A stretch of 26,549 nt of DNA from the IMG/VR virus record IMGVR_UViG_3300023184_000456, positions 1 through 26,549 of that record. The stretch is one strand, 5' to 3'. The notes under the pieces were generated by a model. That model searched no databases. It was given only the letters and a program-made list of their open reading frames with translations, and was not told where the DNA came from. Position 1 is the stretch's first letter. Each line of letters begins with the position of its first letter. Source of the DNA: a virus. This document shows, one piece after another, positions 1-6,374 of the stretch. The position numbers and the translations under genes are program-made.

Positions 1-312
1 TGGGTTTCTTTTATTCCAAACATCTGCGTAAGTTTCGTTGTCCTCATAAGAACAATAAAAATACAAACCCTCACCATCAAATGTGCGCCACGCCACAGGC
101 TCTTGCTCTGCATAAGCATCTTTGTACAAGCCCAACCGTTCATTTTCATTGTGCAAGGCTTGAAGTGCTTTCTCTTGTGCCAATCGTTCTTTGAGTGCGG
201 TGATGGCTGTTTCTTTGCGGTAAACCATGTGCCCATCTTTACCAATAACCATGTCTAGTTCATCCGCTTCCAACGCCTCAAGCGCCAGCTTCATTGCTTC
301 TTTGTCAGTCAT
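1..312 (-). CDS. Hypothetical phage protein, C-terminus cut by window edge
   Basis: The reading frame starts at ATG 312 and stays open for 104 codons to base 1, so the stop lies outside the window. The N-terminal half is helical and charged (a run of Lys/Glu/Leu with an AITALKERLAQEKALQ segment). It is followed by an EQEPVAWRTFDGEGLYFY segment of a type that recurs in hypothetical proteins of proteobacterial phages, which is recollection rather than a search result. The start overlaps the stop of the upstream gene by ATGA, so it is probably translated by coupling as the current last gene of the leftward early operon. Function is unknown; no catalytic motif is visible. Confidence 0.75.
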   Translation of the reverse strand, partial: MTDKEAMKLALEALEADELDMVIGKDGHMVYRKETAITALKERLAQEKALQALHNENERLGLYKDAYAEQEPVAWRTFDGEGLYFYCSYEDNETYADVWNKRNP

Positions 313-512
313 GCTTGTTCTCCTCTGGCTCTGATTGCATCGGCAATAAATTCGCCATATTCATCACCGTATTCATCACACAGCTTGGCACACGCCTCAC
401 GCTCATGCTGTGCCACAAGTTTGGCAAAGTGATGGCGGATATACACCTCACCATCCTTTATTGACTCTTGCATGGCCTGTTGCCATACGATGTCAATTTC
501 ATCTTGTGTCAT
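309..512 (-). CDS. Small hypothetical phage protein (67 aa)
   Basis: This is a 67-aa acidic protein. It contains an HEREACAKLCDEYG segment followed by ADAIRARGEQA at the C-terminus, a layout I recognise from small hypothetical proteins of proteobacterial phages (usually an AHEREACAKVC...AIRARG pattern). It overlaps both neighbours by 4 nt (ATGA): its start with the 70-aa gene and its stop with the partial gene at the left edge. That arrangement supports a translationally coupled operon. Two cysteines four residues apart could bind metal but nothing shows it. Function is unknown. Confidence 0.75.
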   Translation of the reverse strand: MTQDEIDIVWQQAMQESIKDGEVYIRHHFAKLVAQHEREACAKLCDEYGDEYGEFIADAIRARGEQA

Positions 513-721
513 GCTTCTTGCTCCAGTAGTACATCACGCCATTCGCCACGATTGGGTGATGGCAAAGTGTTTCCGTCTTTGTCGGTTATGTGTACTGACA
601 GCATTATGTTTTTGTCCTCCCACCATTGCTGGAGGATGCGAACAGTTCTTGCAATGTTTTCACCATATTCAGGTGCAGTCACTACACGATCAACAAAGCG
701 TAGTTTTGGTGTTGGTGTCAT
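509..721 (-). CDS. Small hypothetical phage protein (70 aa)
   Basis: This 70-aa soluble protein has no signal peptide or membrane segment. It contains a WWEDKNIMLSVHITDKDGNTLPSPNRGEW-like stretch in its second half, suggesting a small beta-containing fold, but no family is recognised. The ATG lies inside an ATGA overlap with the stop of the 88-aa gene, and its own stop overlaps the next ATG. Its reality rests on this unbroken chain of coupled genes rather than on homology. Confidence 0.65.
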   Translation of the reverse strand: MTPTPKLRFVDRVVTAPEYGENIARTVRILQQWWEDKNIMLSVHITDKDGNTLPSPNRGEWRDVLLEQEA

Positions 722-984
722 TCAGCCACCTCATAAGTCATCTCAAAAATATCTGGCTTGCATGGGTAGTGTTCGCCCTTCACCCCTGTGATGATCCAGT
801 CGCCGGGGGTGACCAACATCCAGCCTTCAAGAGTGCGGATTTCGCCAATCGACCCTTTTGGAAGCCCCTGCCTCCTTTCCCATTCCAAATTCACCGATGC
901 TGTGGGCTTGTGAACCAACGGATGGTCGCCCATCTTGAACCACTGGGTGGCCTCAATGACCACAGGCTTTTTTCTGTATTTCAT
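718..984 (-). CDS. Conserved phage protein of the KYRKKPVVIEA type (88 aa)
   Basis: This 88-aa protein begins MKYRKKPVVIEATQW and ends with a LEGWMLVTPGDWIITGVKG segment followed by EHYPCKPDIFEMTY. This N-terminal KYRKKPVVIEA...W signature with a C-terminal GD-I-I-GVKGE-YPCKPDIF motif is widespread in phages and prophages of many bacteria. The family has no established biochemical role that I know of. It fits a small beta-rich domain. It overlaps the upstream 97-aa gene (981) and downstream 70-aa gene (721) by ATGA. Family recognition is strong; function is unknown. Confidence 0.85.
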   Translation of the reverse strand: MKYRKKPVVIEATQWFKMGDHPLVHKPTASVNLEWERRQGLPKGSIGEIRTLEGWMLVTPGDWIITGVKGEHYPCKPDIFEMTYEVAE

Positions 985-1274
985 CGCTTCATCCCCCTCA
1001 CAAACGCCGCGAAGCTTGCCACTGTGTCACGCCCAAAAGGCATGGTAAATTTTGTTTCCAACTCCACCGCCACTTCTTCCAATACTTCGTTACGTGTTGC
1101 CATCAACACCGCATCGCCATCGCGGGGGTCGTATCCCATGCACCCACGCTCAGCGCATCCTGCATCAACAAGCAAATTTCCATAAATCTGTTTCTTGCGC
1201 CAGCCGCTGGTGTGTTGCCATTGGCCCTGCTTGAGCGCCAGTTCCTCGAACGCCTCGTCCTCTGCGTCTTTCAT
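981..1274 (-). CDS. Hypothetical protein (97 aa)
   Basis: This 97-aa protein starts at ATG 1274 behind a GGAGAG ribosome-binding site. It shows a GWRKKQIYGNLLVDAGCAERGCMG stretch around residues 24-47 with two cysteines five residues apart, then an acidic helical segment (EVLEEVAVELETKF). No known domain is recognised. Its start overlaps the 67-aa gene and its stop overlaps the 88-aa gene by ATGA. It is therefore an internal member of the coupled leftward operon. Function is not assignable. Confidence 0.65.
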   Translation of the reverse strand: MKDAEDEAFEELALKQGQWQHTSGWRKKQIYGNLLVDAGCAERGCMGYDPRDGDAVLMATRNEVLEEVAVELETKFTMPFGRDTVASFAAFVRGMKR

Positions 1275-1474
1275 GTTCTCTCCTTTGTGATCTTCGGTTT
1301 CCTACGCAAAACATACAGCCAATACTTGAATGACTTGTGTCCCGCTTTCCACGCGCCGATGTTGAGTCGGATGGCGTATAGAAACACACCCCACTTGTAC
1401 GCCCATGCAAGTTCTTTCTGCATTGAGTCCCAGTCAGCGTAGTTGCCGTTGCTGTACGTGATTCGGTATCTCAT
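1271..1474 (-). CDS. Hypothetical basic protein (67 aa)
   Basis: This 67-aa protein is rich in Trp/Tyr and Lys/Arg (KEYWORD-like aromatic spacing such as WDSMQKELAWAYKWGVFLYAI). An amphipathic or weakly membrane-associating middle segment around residues 20-40 is followed by a basic C-terminus (YVLRRKPKITKERT). The start sits in an ATGA overlap with the 40-aa membrane gene and has a purine-rich AGGGGGGAT upstream. It could be a small host-interaction or membrane-surface protein, but that is speculation; no family is recognised. Confidence 0.6.
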   Translation of the reverse strand: MRYRITYSNGNYADWDSMQKELAWAYKWGVFLYAIRLNIGAWKAGHKSFKYWLYVLRRKPKITKERT

Positions 1475-1593
1475 CTATCCCCCCTCTCGTTCTCGTCCAT
1501 CCAGAACCACAGGTGCATCAGCCCAACAAACACAAGGCCGCACACAATGAAGCCTATGCCGCCCAAGATAATCGTGGTTAGTATTGTTTCCAT
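1471..1593 (-). CDS. Small single-pass membrane protein (40 aa)
   Basis: This 40-aa frame starts at ATG 1593, directly after the stop of the winged-helix gene (TGAATG), and ends in an ATGA overlap with the 67-aa gene. Residues about 4-31 form one hydrophobic helix (ILTTIILGGIGFIVCGLVFV...), followed by a short charged tail (MDENERGDR). This predicts a single-pass inner-membrane peptide with a short cytoplasmic end. It is short enough to be missed by automatic callers. Tight gene packing on both sides is the main support. Function is unknown. Confidence 0.65.
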   Translation of the reverse strand: METILTTIILGGIGFIVCGLVFVGLMHLWFWMDENERGDR

Positions 1594-2226
1594 TCAACCC
1601 CCGAACACTTTCTTTAGCTCGCTGTACAGATACCGAGCATCCCCCACATCGAGGTCACGCAGTATGCACAGCGCATCGTACACAGCACGCGCCTCACGCA
1701 CAGGTTTGGCAAGCACCACTGCAAGCGTGTCGTGCCCTTTGTCGGGGGTAGTATCGGGGGCCAGCGCGGCTATGCCTTGCGCCTTGGGCTTTGCGGGATT
1801 TGTTGGCTTGTCGCGTGCTATGCCCAGCTTCTTGCTCATCTCTTTTCTCTTGGCTCCGCTGACCAGAGGCTTGTAGTAAACGCGTTTTGCTTCGAGGTTG
1901 CCCACCTCGTTGATACTCACCATCTTGTTGCGAACCATCTGCGAAACAAGCGAGCCTATTGAAGCCTCTTTAAAACCCGCCTCGATAAACACCTTTCGCA
2001 CATCGGCGCGTAAGCAGCCGGGGTTGTCTCTGATGTAGGTGAAGATGTCTTTGGATAGGTTGCCCGTGAGGGTGAGTTTGCTGTTGCCGTTGATTTTAGT
2101 TTGCATGATTGGTGCCTGTGGTTGTGCTTGCATGGTCTGCTTTTCCTCTTCTTCCCATTCGTTGATGGTGGTTGATAAAACTTGGTTCTTGATTGCAGTG
2201 GTAAGTGCGGTTTGTAAGTCGGGCAT
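1594..2226 (-). CDS. Winged-helix DNA-binding protein, candidate regulator (210 aa)
   Basis: The start at ATG 2226 is chosen because it follows the previous stop by 2 nt and has AAGGA upstream; a longer frame upstream overlaps the 72-aa gene. Residues about 55-125 (LSKDIFTYIRDNPGCLRADV..., then IGSLVSQMVRNKMVSI and a VYYKPL strand) have the helix-helix-recognition-helix-wing pattern of a winged HTH. A Pro/Ala/Lys-rich linker follows. The C-terminal 30 residues (VYDALCILRDLDVGDARYLYSELKKVFGG) form a separate helical motif. It may be a transcriptional regulator of the early genes; the target is not known. The HTH call is by pattern only. Confidence 0.7.
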   Translation of the reverse strand: MPDLQTALTTAIKNQVLSTTINEWEEEEKQTMQAQPQAPIMQTKINGNSKLTLTGNLSKDIFTYIRDNPGCLRADVRKVFIEAGFKEASIGSLVSQMVRNKMVSINEVGNLEAKRVYYKPLVSGAKRKEMSKKLGIARDKPTNPAKPKAQGIAALAPDTTPDKGHDTLAVVLAKPVREARAVYDALCILRDLDVGDARYLYSELKKVFGG

Positions 2227-2228
2227 TT

Positions 2229-2447
2229 TTAGTCCTTGGCTAAGAGAAAAAAGATGGTGGAAACAAGGGTGAAAACGACAGCGACATAGATCATTGCGCT
2301 CTCGATGAAGTAGCACCAATCAGGGCGTATGCCAAGCAGTGCGGCTTGGATAAGCTCTTCGTCTCGCGTCATGGTGCTGGGCCTGCCGTTGTACATCAGG
2401 CCGATCTTTACTTTGCCCGTGTCGTAGGGCGGTGTGTGGTAGTGCAT
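2229..2447 (-). CDS. Small C-terminally anchored membrane protein (72 aa)
   Basis: ATG 2447 is preferred over an upstream in-frame start because it has a GGAGAAG site at proper spacing. The N-terminal 45 residues are soluble (HYHTPPYDTGKVKIGLMYNG). Residues about 47-69 (FIESAMIYVAVVFTLVSTIFFLL) form one membrane helix ending in AKD, so this looks like a tail-anchored protein with a cytoplasmic domain. It is the first gene after the promoter at 2470-2498 and probably heads the leftward operon that runs to the window edge. Function is unknown. Confidence 0.65.
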   Translation of the reverse strand: MHYHTPPYDTGKVKIGLMYNGRPSTMTRDEELIQAALLGIRPDWCYFIESAMIYVAVVFTLVSTIFFLLAKD

Positions 2448-2469
2448 GTGTGCTTCTCCGTTTTTTGAA

Positions 2470-2498
2470 AATGTACCTCGCAATTAAAAGTCTGTCAA
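2470..2498 (-). promoter_or_regulatory. Predicted sigma70-type promoter, leftward
   Basis: On the minus strand a perfect TTGACA (2498-2493) is followed by a 17-nt spacer and TACATT (2475-2470). It sits just upstream of the 72-aa gene. The -35 is part of an 18-bp element (CTTGTCCAACACTTGACA, 2510-2493) that recurs at 9788-9805. The -10 is imperfect (4 of 6), which would suit activator dependence. Confidence 0.5.
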
Positions 2499-2501
2499 GT
2501 G

Positions 2502-2509
2502 TTGGACAA
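2502..2509. promoter_or_regulatory. TTGTCCAA-type operator candidate
   Basis: The 8-bp near-palindrome TTGGACAA lies directly upstream of the -35 of the leftward promoter. The same 8-mer, on one strand or the other, occurs only in gene-free segments of this window that I could find (8379-8386 and 9789-9796). It may be a regulator-binding site. Confidence 0.35.
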
Positions 2510-2520
2510 GTTAGTGGTTG

Positions 2521-2616
2521 CTACGCCCTCCATATAAATAAATCCAAGGCCAGCACGATTAGCGCCAGCAGGAAGACCACGCGTGCAACGCGTTCGGATA
2601 GGGTGTAGTTATTCAT
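2521..2616 (-). CDS. Very small membrane peptide (31 aa)
   Basis: This 31-codon frame starts at ATG 2616 with GAGGAG 8-13 nt upstream and overlaps the end of the 47-aa gene by 8 nt. Residues about 10-28 (VARVVFLLALIVLALDLFIW) form one hydrophobic helix, with a polar N-terminus (MNNYTLSER) and an RA tail. It looks like a single-pass inner-membrane peptide. Being so short, it depends on ribosome-binding site and overlap evidence only. Phage mini-membrane proteins of this size can act in lysis control or superinfection effects, but nothing here shows which. Confidence 0.55.
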   Translation of the reverse strand: MNNYTLSERVARVVFLLALIVLALDLFIWRA

Positions 2617-2752
2617 CTTTCATCTCCTCTAGTAAAGCCGCCTGATCTTCGGGATAAAGATCATCGAACGGCACGAAATGGTTCTCTTGGCAGCAAGAGT
2701 AGCTGTCCCCCTTGGGGGTCAGGCAGTACACGCAATAAAGTTCATCAATCAT
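2609..2752 (-). CDS. Cys-rich mini-protein (47 aa), possible metal-binding knuckle
   Basis: The frame starts at ATG 2752 in an ATGA overlap with the stop of the 148-aa gene and ends at 2609. Near the N-terminus it carries C7-x2-C10 and C20-C21 with a short loop between (YCVYCLTPKGDSYSCCQEN). This is a plausible small zinc-binding turn. The acidic C-terminal half (FDDLYPEDQAALLEEMKDE) follows. It lies between the 148-aa gene and the 31-aa membrane peptide, all coupled. No family is recognised. Confidence 0.6.
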   Translation of the reverse strand: MIDELYCVYCLTPKGDSYSCCQENHFVPFDDLYPEDQAALLEEMKDE

Positions 2753-3195
2753 TTACTTGGCTCCTTGGTTGAAAAATACTCGTTCGCTTGTCTTACTATG
2801 TGGCTTTGTTTTACAGCTATGAACTGTTTGTGTTGCCACAGGCGCTGTGTAGCGGCAGCAAGTTTGTCTACCCATGCGTCTATCCCTGCGGGGTCAAGCG
2901 TGGGGTTGTAGTGTTTGCTCCATTCTTTAAGGGAAGAAGCCAGCACAACTATCCTTGGGGAACCGCCCATTAACTGGTGTGTACGCCCTCGAAGTGGGTG
3001 CTCTCGGTTTGATTTGTTTACGCGGTGCATCCCCCCTCCATAGATGCGTTCGTACCACATCATGAGCGAGGAATCCGGCACTGCTTTGATTAACACCATG
3101 ACATCTACGCAGGGGCCGTCTTTATGTCCGTCATAGCGAAGCAGTAGTTTGATTAGCCTGTTTTCTAGTTGAACTGCAAGTGGTTTGTTGGCCAT
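2749..3195 (-). CDS. Hypothetical protein downstream of the amidoligase pair (148 aa)
   Basis: This 148-aa soluble basic protein starts at ATG 3195 behind AAAAGGAA. The N-terminal helix (AVQLENRLIKLLLRYDG) is followed by a central GGGMHRVNKSNREHPLRG-like stretch rich in His/Arg/Asn. The C-terminus is helical and aromatic (LAAATQRLWQHKQFIAVKQ). I recognise no domain. It lies 62 nt downstream of the glutamine amidotransferase with a strong hairpin in between, so it may be transcribed at reduced level from the same unit. The downstream 47-aa gene overlaps its stop by ATGA. Its role is unknown. Confidence 0.7.
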   Translation of the reverse strand: MANKPLAVQLENRLIKLLLRYDGHKDGPCVDVMVLIKAVPDSSLMMWYERIYGGGMHRVNKSNREHPLRGRTHQLMGGSPRIVVLASSLKEWSKHYNPTLDPAGIDAWVDKLAAATQRLWQHKQFIAVKQSHIVRQANEYFSTKEPSK

Positions 3196-3211
3196 ATGAA
3201 TGTTCCTTTTG

Positions 3212-3246
3212 TTTAAAAGCCCCGTGGAACACCGCGTTCCACGGGG
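3212..3246 (-). terminator. Strong hairpin with short U-run after the amidotransferase gene
   Basis: An 11-bp perfect stem (CCCCGTGGAAC, 3220-3230, with its complement at 3236-3246) encloses a 5-nt loop. On the minus strand it is followed by CTTTTAAAC. It sits 12 nt after the stop of the amidotransferase gene, so it may be a full or partial rho-independent terminator, or a 3'-end protecting structure. The U-run is short (four). Confidence 0.6.
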
Positions 3247-3257
3247 ACTGACACCCG

Positions 3258-4373
3258 TCAGGCAAGCAAGGCGGGCAGGGGTTGGCTACGCACATGAGAC
3301 CAGTTGAGGTAGTAGCAGAGCACCTCGGCAATCGTACCGGCAGACTTACCGTTGCGCACGAAGTCGTGCATCGCGGCAACATCTCGGTCGAGCGCGGCTT
3401 TGTAGATGTCTTGCTCGTATGAGGACAGGTCTTGCTCACGCGTGAATGTCGTGATGCTTGGCATCCAGTTGGCAAAGATGGTGTCAATGGTAGCCATGGG
3501 CATGGCCTCGAGACACGCCTCGACCGCCTCCACATCCGCATCAAACAGATACTCACCAAGCAGCTCGATGTCTTCCATGGTCATGGACTCAGCGTCAATC
3601 ATCGCATCATCGGCCCACTCGTAGTCGTCCTCGTTGAACTTGGGGTCATGCGCTGATACAGATGCCTTGCGTGGTGCGACCTCACCCATGTACATATCGT
3701 CATAGATGTCATCACCGCCCCAGCTACCATACTTGCCATAGGTGGAATAGCTGGAATACCGACTGGCGTGGTTGCTGGACGAGTAGTATGTGGGTATCAG
3801 GCGTGTGGGTCTCCATGCATAGGTGTTGCTGAACCACAGCCCATCGTGCTCAACGCCCTGGTCGTAGTTGACATGGGCCATACGACCCTCGCCGTCCATG
3901 AACACAAAGCGGTTGTCGCCGATGTAGTCAGCAACCATGGTCAGGAACGACTCGTTGTGTATGAGCGTGGGGTGGTCATGCACAGGGTCAGCAAGGTAGG
4001 TCTTGATGAAGTGCCAAGTGTCGGACTTGGTGGTGTCGGCGGCATTGCCAGTCTTTAGCACGCCGTTGTGCATCATGGCAACATAGCCAGGGACAACATC
4101 GTAGGGGTGGCAGTTGATGAGGTCGGTGTCGCCGTGCGTAGTCCAGCGGAAGTGGATGGCCAACTCGCGGTCATCGTTGGGTAGCTTGGTGATGAACGCA
4201 GTCGCATCGGCAAGACTCTTGGGCAGAACCTTGACGACCTTCAACCCCTTGGTTGTTGAGTACATGATGCCGATACCATCGGGGTTCGATGAGTAGATGT
4301 CGGAGATGAGACCATTGGTCTCGAGCAGGGTCGAGCGGATTTTGGCAGACTTGCCAGTGATGATGAGACACAT
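3258..4373 (-). CDS. Class II (Ntn-type) glutamine amidotransferase
   Basis: Predicted to hydrolyse glutamine to ammonia with an N-terminal cysteine nucleophile. The protein starts MCLIITG, so Cys2 becomes residue 1 after Met removal. The class II signature follows in order: NPDGIGI (30-36), AIHFRWTTHG (72-81, with the Arg that binds the glutamine carboxylate), CHPY (88-91), MMHNGVL (100-106, oxyanion-hole Asn-Gly) and SDTWHF (117-122, with the substrate-binding Asp). The Ntn domain covers about residues 1-190. A Tyr/Ser/Gly-rich linker (195-222) and a 150-residue acidic helical C-terminal extension follow, with no recognised domain. It lacks the sugar-isomerase or synthetase partner domains of GlmS, PurF or AsnB. 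The partner is probably the amidoligase encoded 27 nt upstream. AAGGAAA precedes ATG 4373. Confidence 0.9.
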   Translation of the reverse strand: MCLIITGKSAKIRSTLLETNGLISDIYSSNPDGIGIMYSTTKGLKVVKVLPKSLADATAFITKLPNDDRELAIHFRWTTHGDTDLINCHPYDVVPGYVAMMHNGVLKTGNAADTTKSDTWHFIKTYLADPVHDHPTLIHNESFLTMVADYIGDNRFVFMDGEGRMAHVNYDQGVEHDGLWFSNTYAWRPTRLIPTYYSSSNHASRYSSYSTYGKYGSWGGDDIYDDMYMGEVAPRKASVSAHDPKFNEDDYEWADDAMIDAESMTMEDIELLGEYLFDADVEAVEACLEAMPMATIDTIFANWMPSITTFTREQDLSSYEQDIYKAALDRDVAAMHDFVRNGKSAGTIAEVLCYYLNWSHVRSQPLPALLA

Positions 4374-4400
4374 AGTGATTTTTCCTTGATTGTTATTTGA

Positions 4401-6296
4401 TTAAACGCGGTCAACACAAGCCAGCTCAGCGGGCGCGGCATTCTTGGCAGTGGCACGACGACGAACGCCATACCAGTCGGCAAGGTTGGGATAGGTGTTG
4501 TTGGTGGTACGCAACCACTTGATGAAGCTCGAGTAGTCAAGGTCGCGGTAGCTTGCGACACGGCAGAACATGACAGCGGCATGGGTGAACTCGATCTGCG
4601 CCAACAAACGCTCACGCTTGAGAGACGAGCGGAAGATGCGAAGCTCGATGGTGTTGAAGTTGCGCTCACCGACATACTCCACACCCAAGCGGTCAGCCTC
4701 GGAACGCTTCAAGCAGGTCGTGTTGACCATGCGGTAGCGGCGTGTGCTCTTGCCCTTGATGGCGTGCTTGGGGTTGTCGAGGATGCTCTGCTCTTCTGCC
4801 GCGCAGTACTCACGCGCTTGCTTGTCCACAGAGGGGTGGCGACCAGCGATACGGCGAATGAAGTCCACATTGGTGCTGGCATTGATGAGCATCAGGAACT
4901 TGCCAAGCGTCATCGCAGTGAACGCACGAGAGTCGATGTGTACATGCATACCGCACGCACTGTCGCCGTTGTGCCCACGCACATCCCAGGCAGAGAACTG
5001 CGAAGGCACACCTGCGGTAAACCAATCGCCGAAGCGCTTGATGTGCTCGCTCAGTTTGCGCGGTGCAGTCACGACCTCGAAGCCGCCGCTGGGCAGCGAA
5101 CCATCAGACTTGCATACGCAGTAGTCTTCGTCAAGTGCTTCGCGCATAAGCTCAACCGCACTGCTGATAGACCCCTCTGTTGACATCTCCAACTCGACAC
5201 CCATGAGGAAGTCACCGAAAGGCGAAGACACGAAGCTGGTGTCCTTTGCCACAAAGTCTGTGACCACCGTCATGTAGCTCATCAGGCGATTGGGTTCCTC
5301 GTCGCGGTCGTAGTCACCATCGTCCTCGTCATAGTCGCTCTCTGCTAACTCTTCGTCGCGGTCGTATGAGTAGTACGCTTGCTCACGCTCAGACCAGTGT
5401 GCATCGTCTGACTGCCAGTACTCTTCCGCGTCTTCGATCCATACTGCGCGGTCGTCACGGCACGACTCACACCATGTACGCATACGCCCATTCTCACGCA
5501 CCTCGCAGGTATCGTGCGCGTGCACCACATGATTGCAGTAGGTAAACTCCAGGTCAGTGTGTACGCCTGCATTGCTCAGCGCGGACTCAATAGCAGGGAA
5601 CGCTTCAACCATGCGATTCATCAGGTGACCATCGCTGTGGTCTGCAAACCAGCTATCGAACTCATCCGCATCCTGGTCTTTGATGGCCTCGCGCACCTTG
5701 CGACCAAGCTCGGCGTAGTGTTGACGCATACGCATGAATTGCGACTGGTCAATGCGTATGCCTTTGTAGTCTGCCCTGCCCTCTCGTGCCTGATCTAGCC
5801 CCAGCTTGATGCGTGCGTTGCGTTTGATGCGATCTACCCGTGCGCTAATCAGCGTGGACTTGCGTCCGTAGAATGGAGAGTCCAGCAAGCCAAGCAGTCT
5901 TTGTTGTAACGCGTAGCCCTCGATGTCGAACCATGCACGCTCCGCTTGTGTCAGCGGCTTGACGACATACGACGCGTCGTCAAACGCAACGCTCCATGTG
6001 TTGTTGTCGATCATGTACTGCATAGCTTCGTCCAAGCTGGTGTGTGACAAGACTGAATTAATATCAGAGTAAGAGCGACTGAGCCACGGGGACTCAATGC
6101 CTGCACTGCGCGTTGCTTCAACGAAGCAGGTGTTCGGGTTGTTGAACAGACAGGGGTTGGATACGCCCTTGATGGCAAGCCACACGCGCGTGTTGAATGC
6201 TTCGGCTACAAACACATGGCGGTGCTTGATGTGGTTGATGTTTGTTGCGTCAAGCTCGTCGTTGACGAAAGTAAATGTTGCGTGATAGATTTTCAT
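4401..6296 (-). CDS. Amidoligase of the GS-like COOH-NH2 ligase type
   Basis: Predicted ATP-dependent enzyme that joins a carboxylate to an amine or ammonia. The C-terminal half (about 360-600) carries the family's motifs in order: GVELE (366-370, metal/ATP-binding acids), KSDGS (396-400), GFEVVTAP (405-412), CGMHVHID (448-455, with the paired His) and NTIELRIFRSSL (548-559, Glu and Arg). The N-terminal half is unusual. Residues 1-250 have no recognised fold. Residues 254-279 contain Cys254, His256, His260, Cys264, Cys276 and Cys279, which look like a zinc-binding finger. Residues 287-335 form a very acidic Tyr/Asp/Glu linker. GGAGAAAG precedes ATG 6296. The gene lies just upstream of the amidotransferase, which could supply ammonia. 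The true substrate (wall peptide, phage or host protein, small metabolite) cannot be told from sequence. Confidence 0.85.
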   Translation of the reverse strand: MKIYHATFTFVNDELDATNINHIKHRHVFVAEAFNTRVWLAIKGVSNPCLFNNPNTCFVEATRSAGIESPWLSRSYSDINSVLSHTSLDEAMQYMIDNNTWSVAFDDASYVVKPLTQAERAWFDIEGYALQQRLLGLLDSPFYGRKSTLISARVDRIKRNARIKLGLDQAREGRADYKGIRIDQSQFMRMRQHYAELGRKVREAIKDQDADEFDSWFADHSDGHLMNRMVEAFPAIESALSNAGVHTDLEFTYCNHVVHAHDTCEVRENGRMRTWCESCRDDRAVWIEDAEEYWQSDDAHWSEREQAYYSYDRDEELAESDYDEDDGDYDRDEEPNRLMSYMTVVTDFVAKDTSFVSSPFGDFLMGVELEMSTEGSISSAVELMREALDEDYCVCKSDGSLPSGGFEVVTAPRKLSEHIKRFGDWFTAGVPSQFSAWDVRGHNGDSACGMHVHIDSRAFTAMTLGKFLMLINASTNVDFIRRIAGRHPSVDKQAREYCAAEEQSILDNPKHAIKGKSTRRYRMVNTTCLKRSEADRLGVEYVGERNFNTIELRIFRSSLKRERLLAQIEFTHAAVMFCRVASYRDLDYSSFIKWLRTTNNTYPNLADWYGVRRRATAKNAAPAELACVDRV

Positions 6297-6354
6297 GTTG
6301 CTTTCTCCGGTTTTAAGTTTTGGTTTTGCCTGTATCCGACAGGCGGCGGTTTGT

Positions 6355-6372
6355 GGGAGAGAAACCTCTCCC
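6355..6372. repeat. Palindrome copy 1, GGGAGAG-AAAC-CTCTCCC
   Basis: A 7-bp perfect stem with a 4-nt loop begins 2 nt after the TAA stop of the 67-aa gene on the minus strand, and 58 nt upstream of the amidoligase start. It is one of five near-identical palindromes between 6355 and 9352. As RNA it would be a stable hairpin without a U-run, so it may be a processing, protective or protein-binding site rather than a classical terminator. Confidence 0.75.
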
Positions 6373-6374
6373 GA

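Noticed and set aside
472-1185. Long plus-strand open frame opposite the left operon
   Set aside because: It lies antisense to four ATGA-coupled genes with recognisable families, has Cys/His-rich low-quality composition and no ribosome-binding site.
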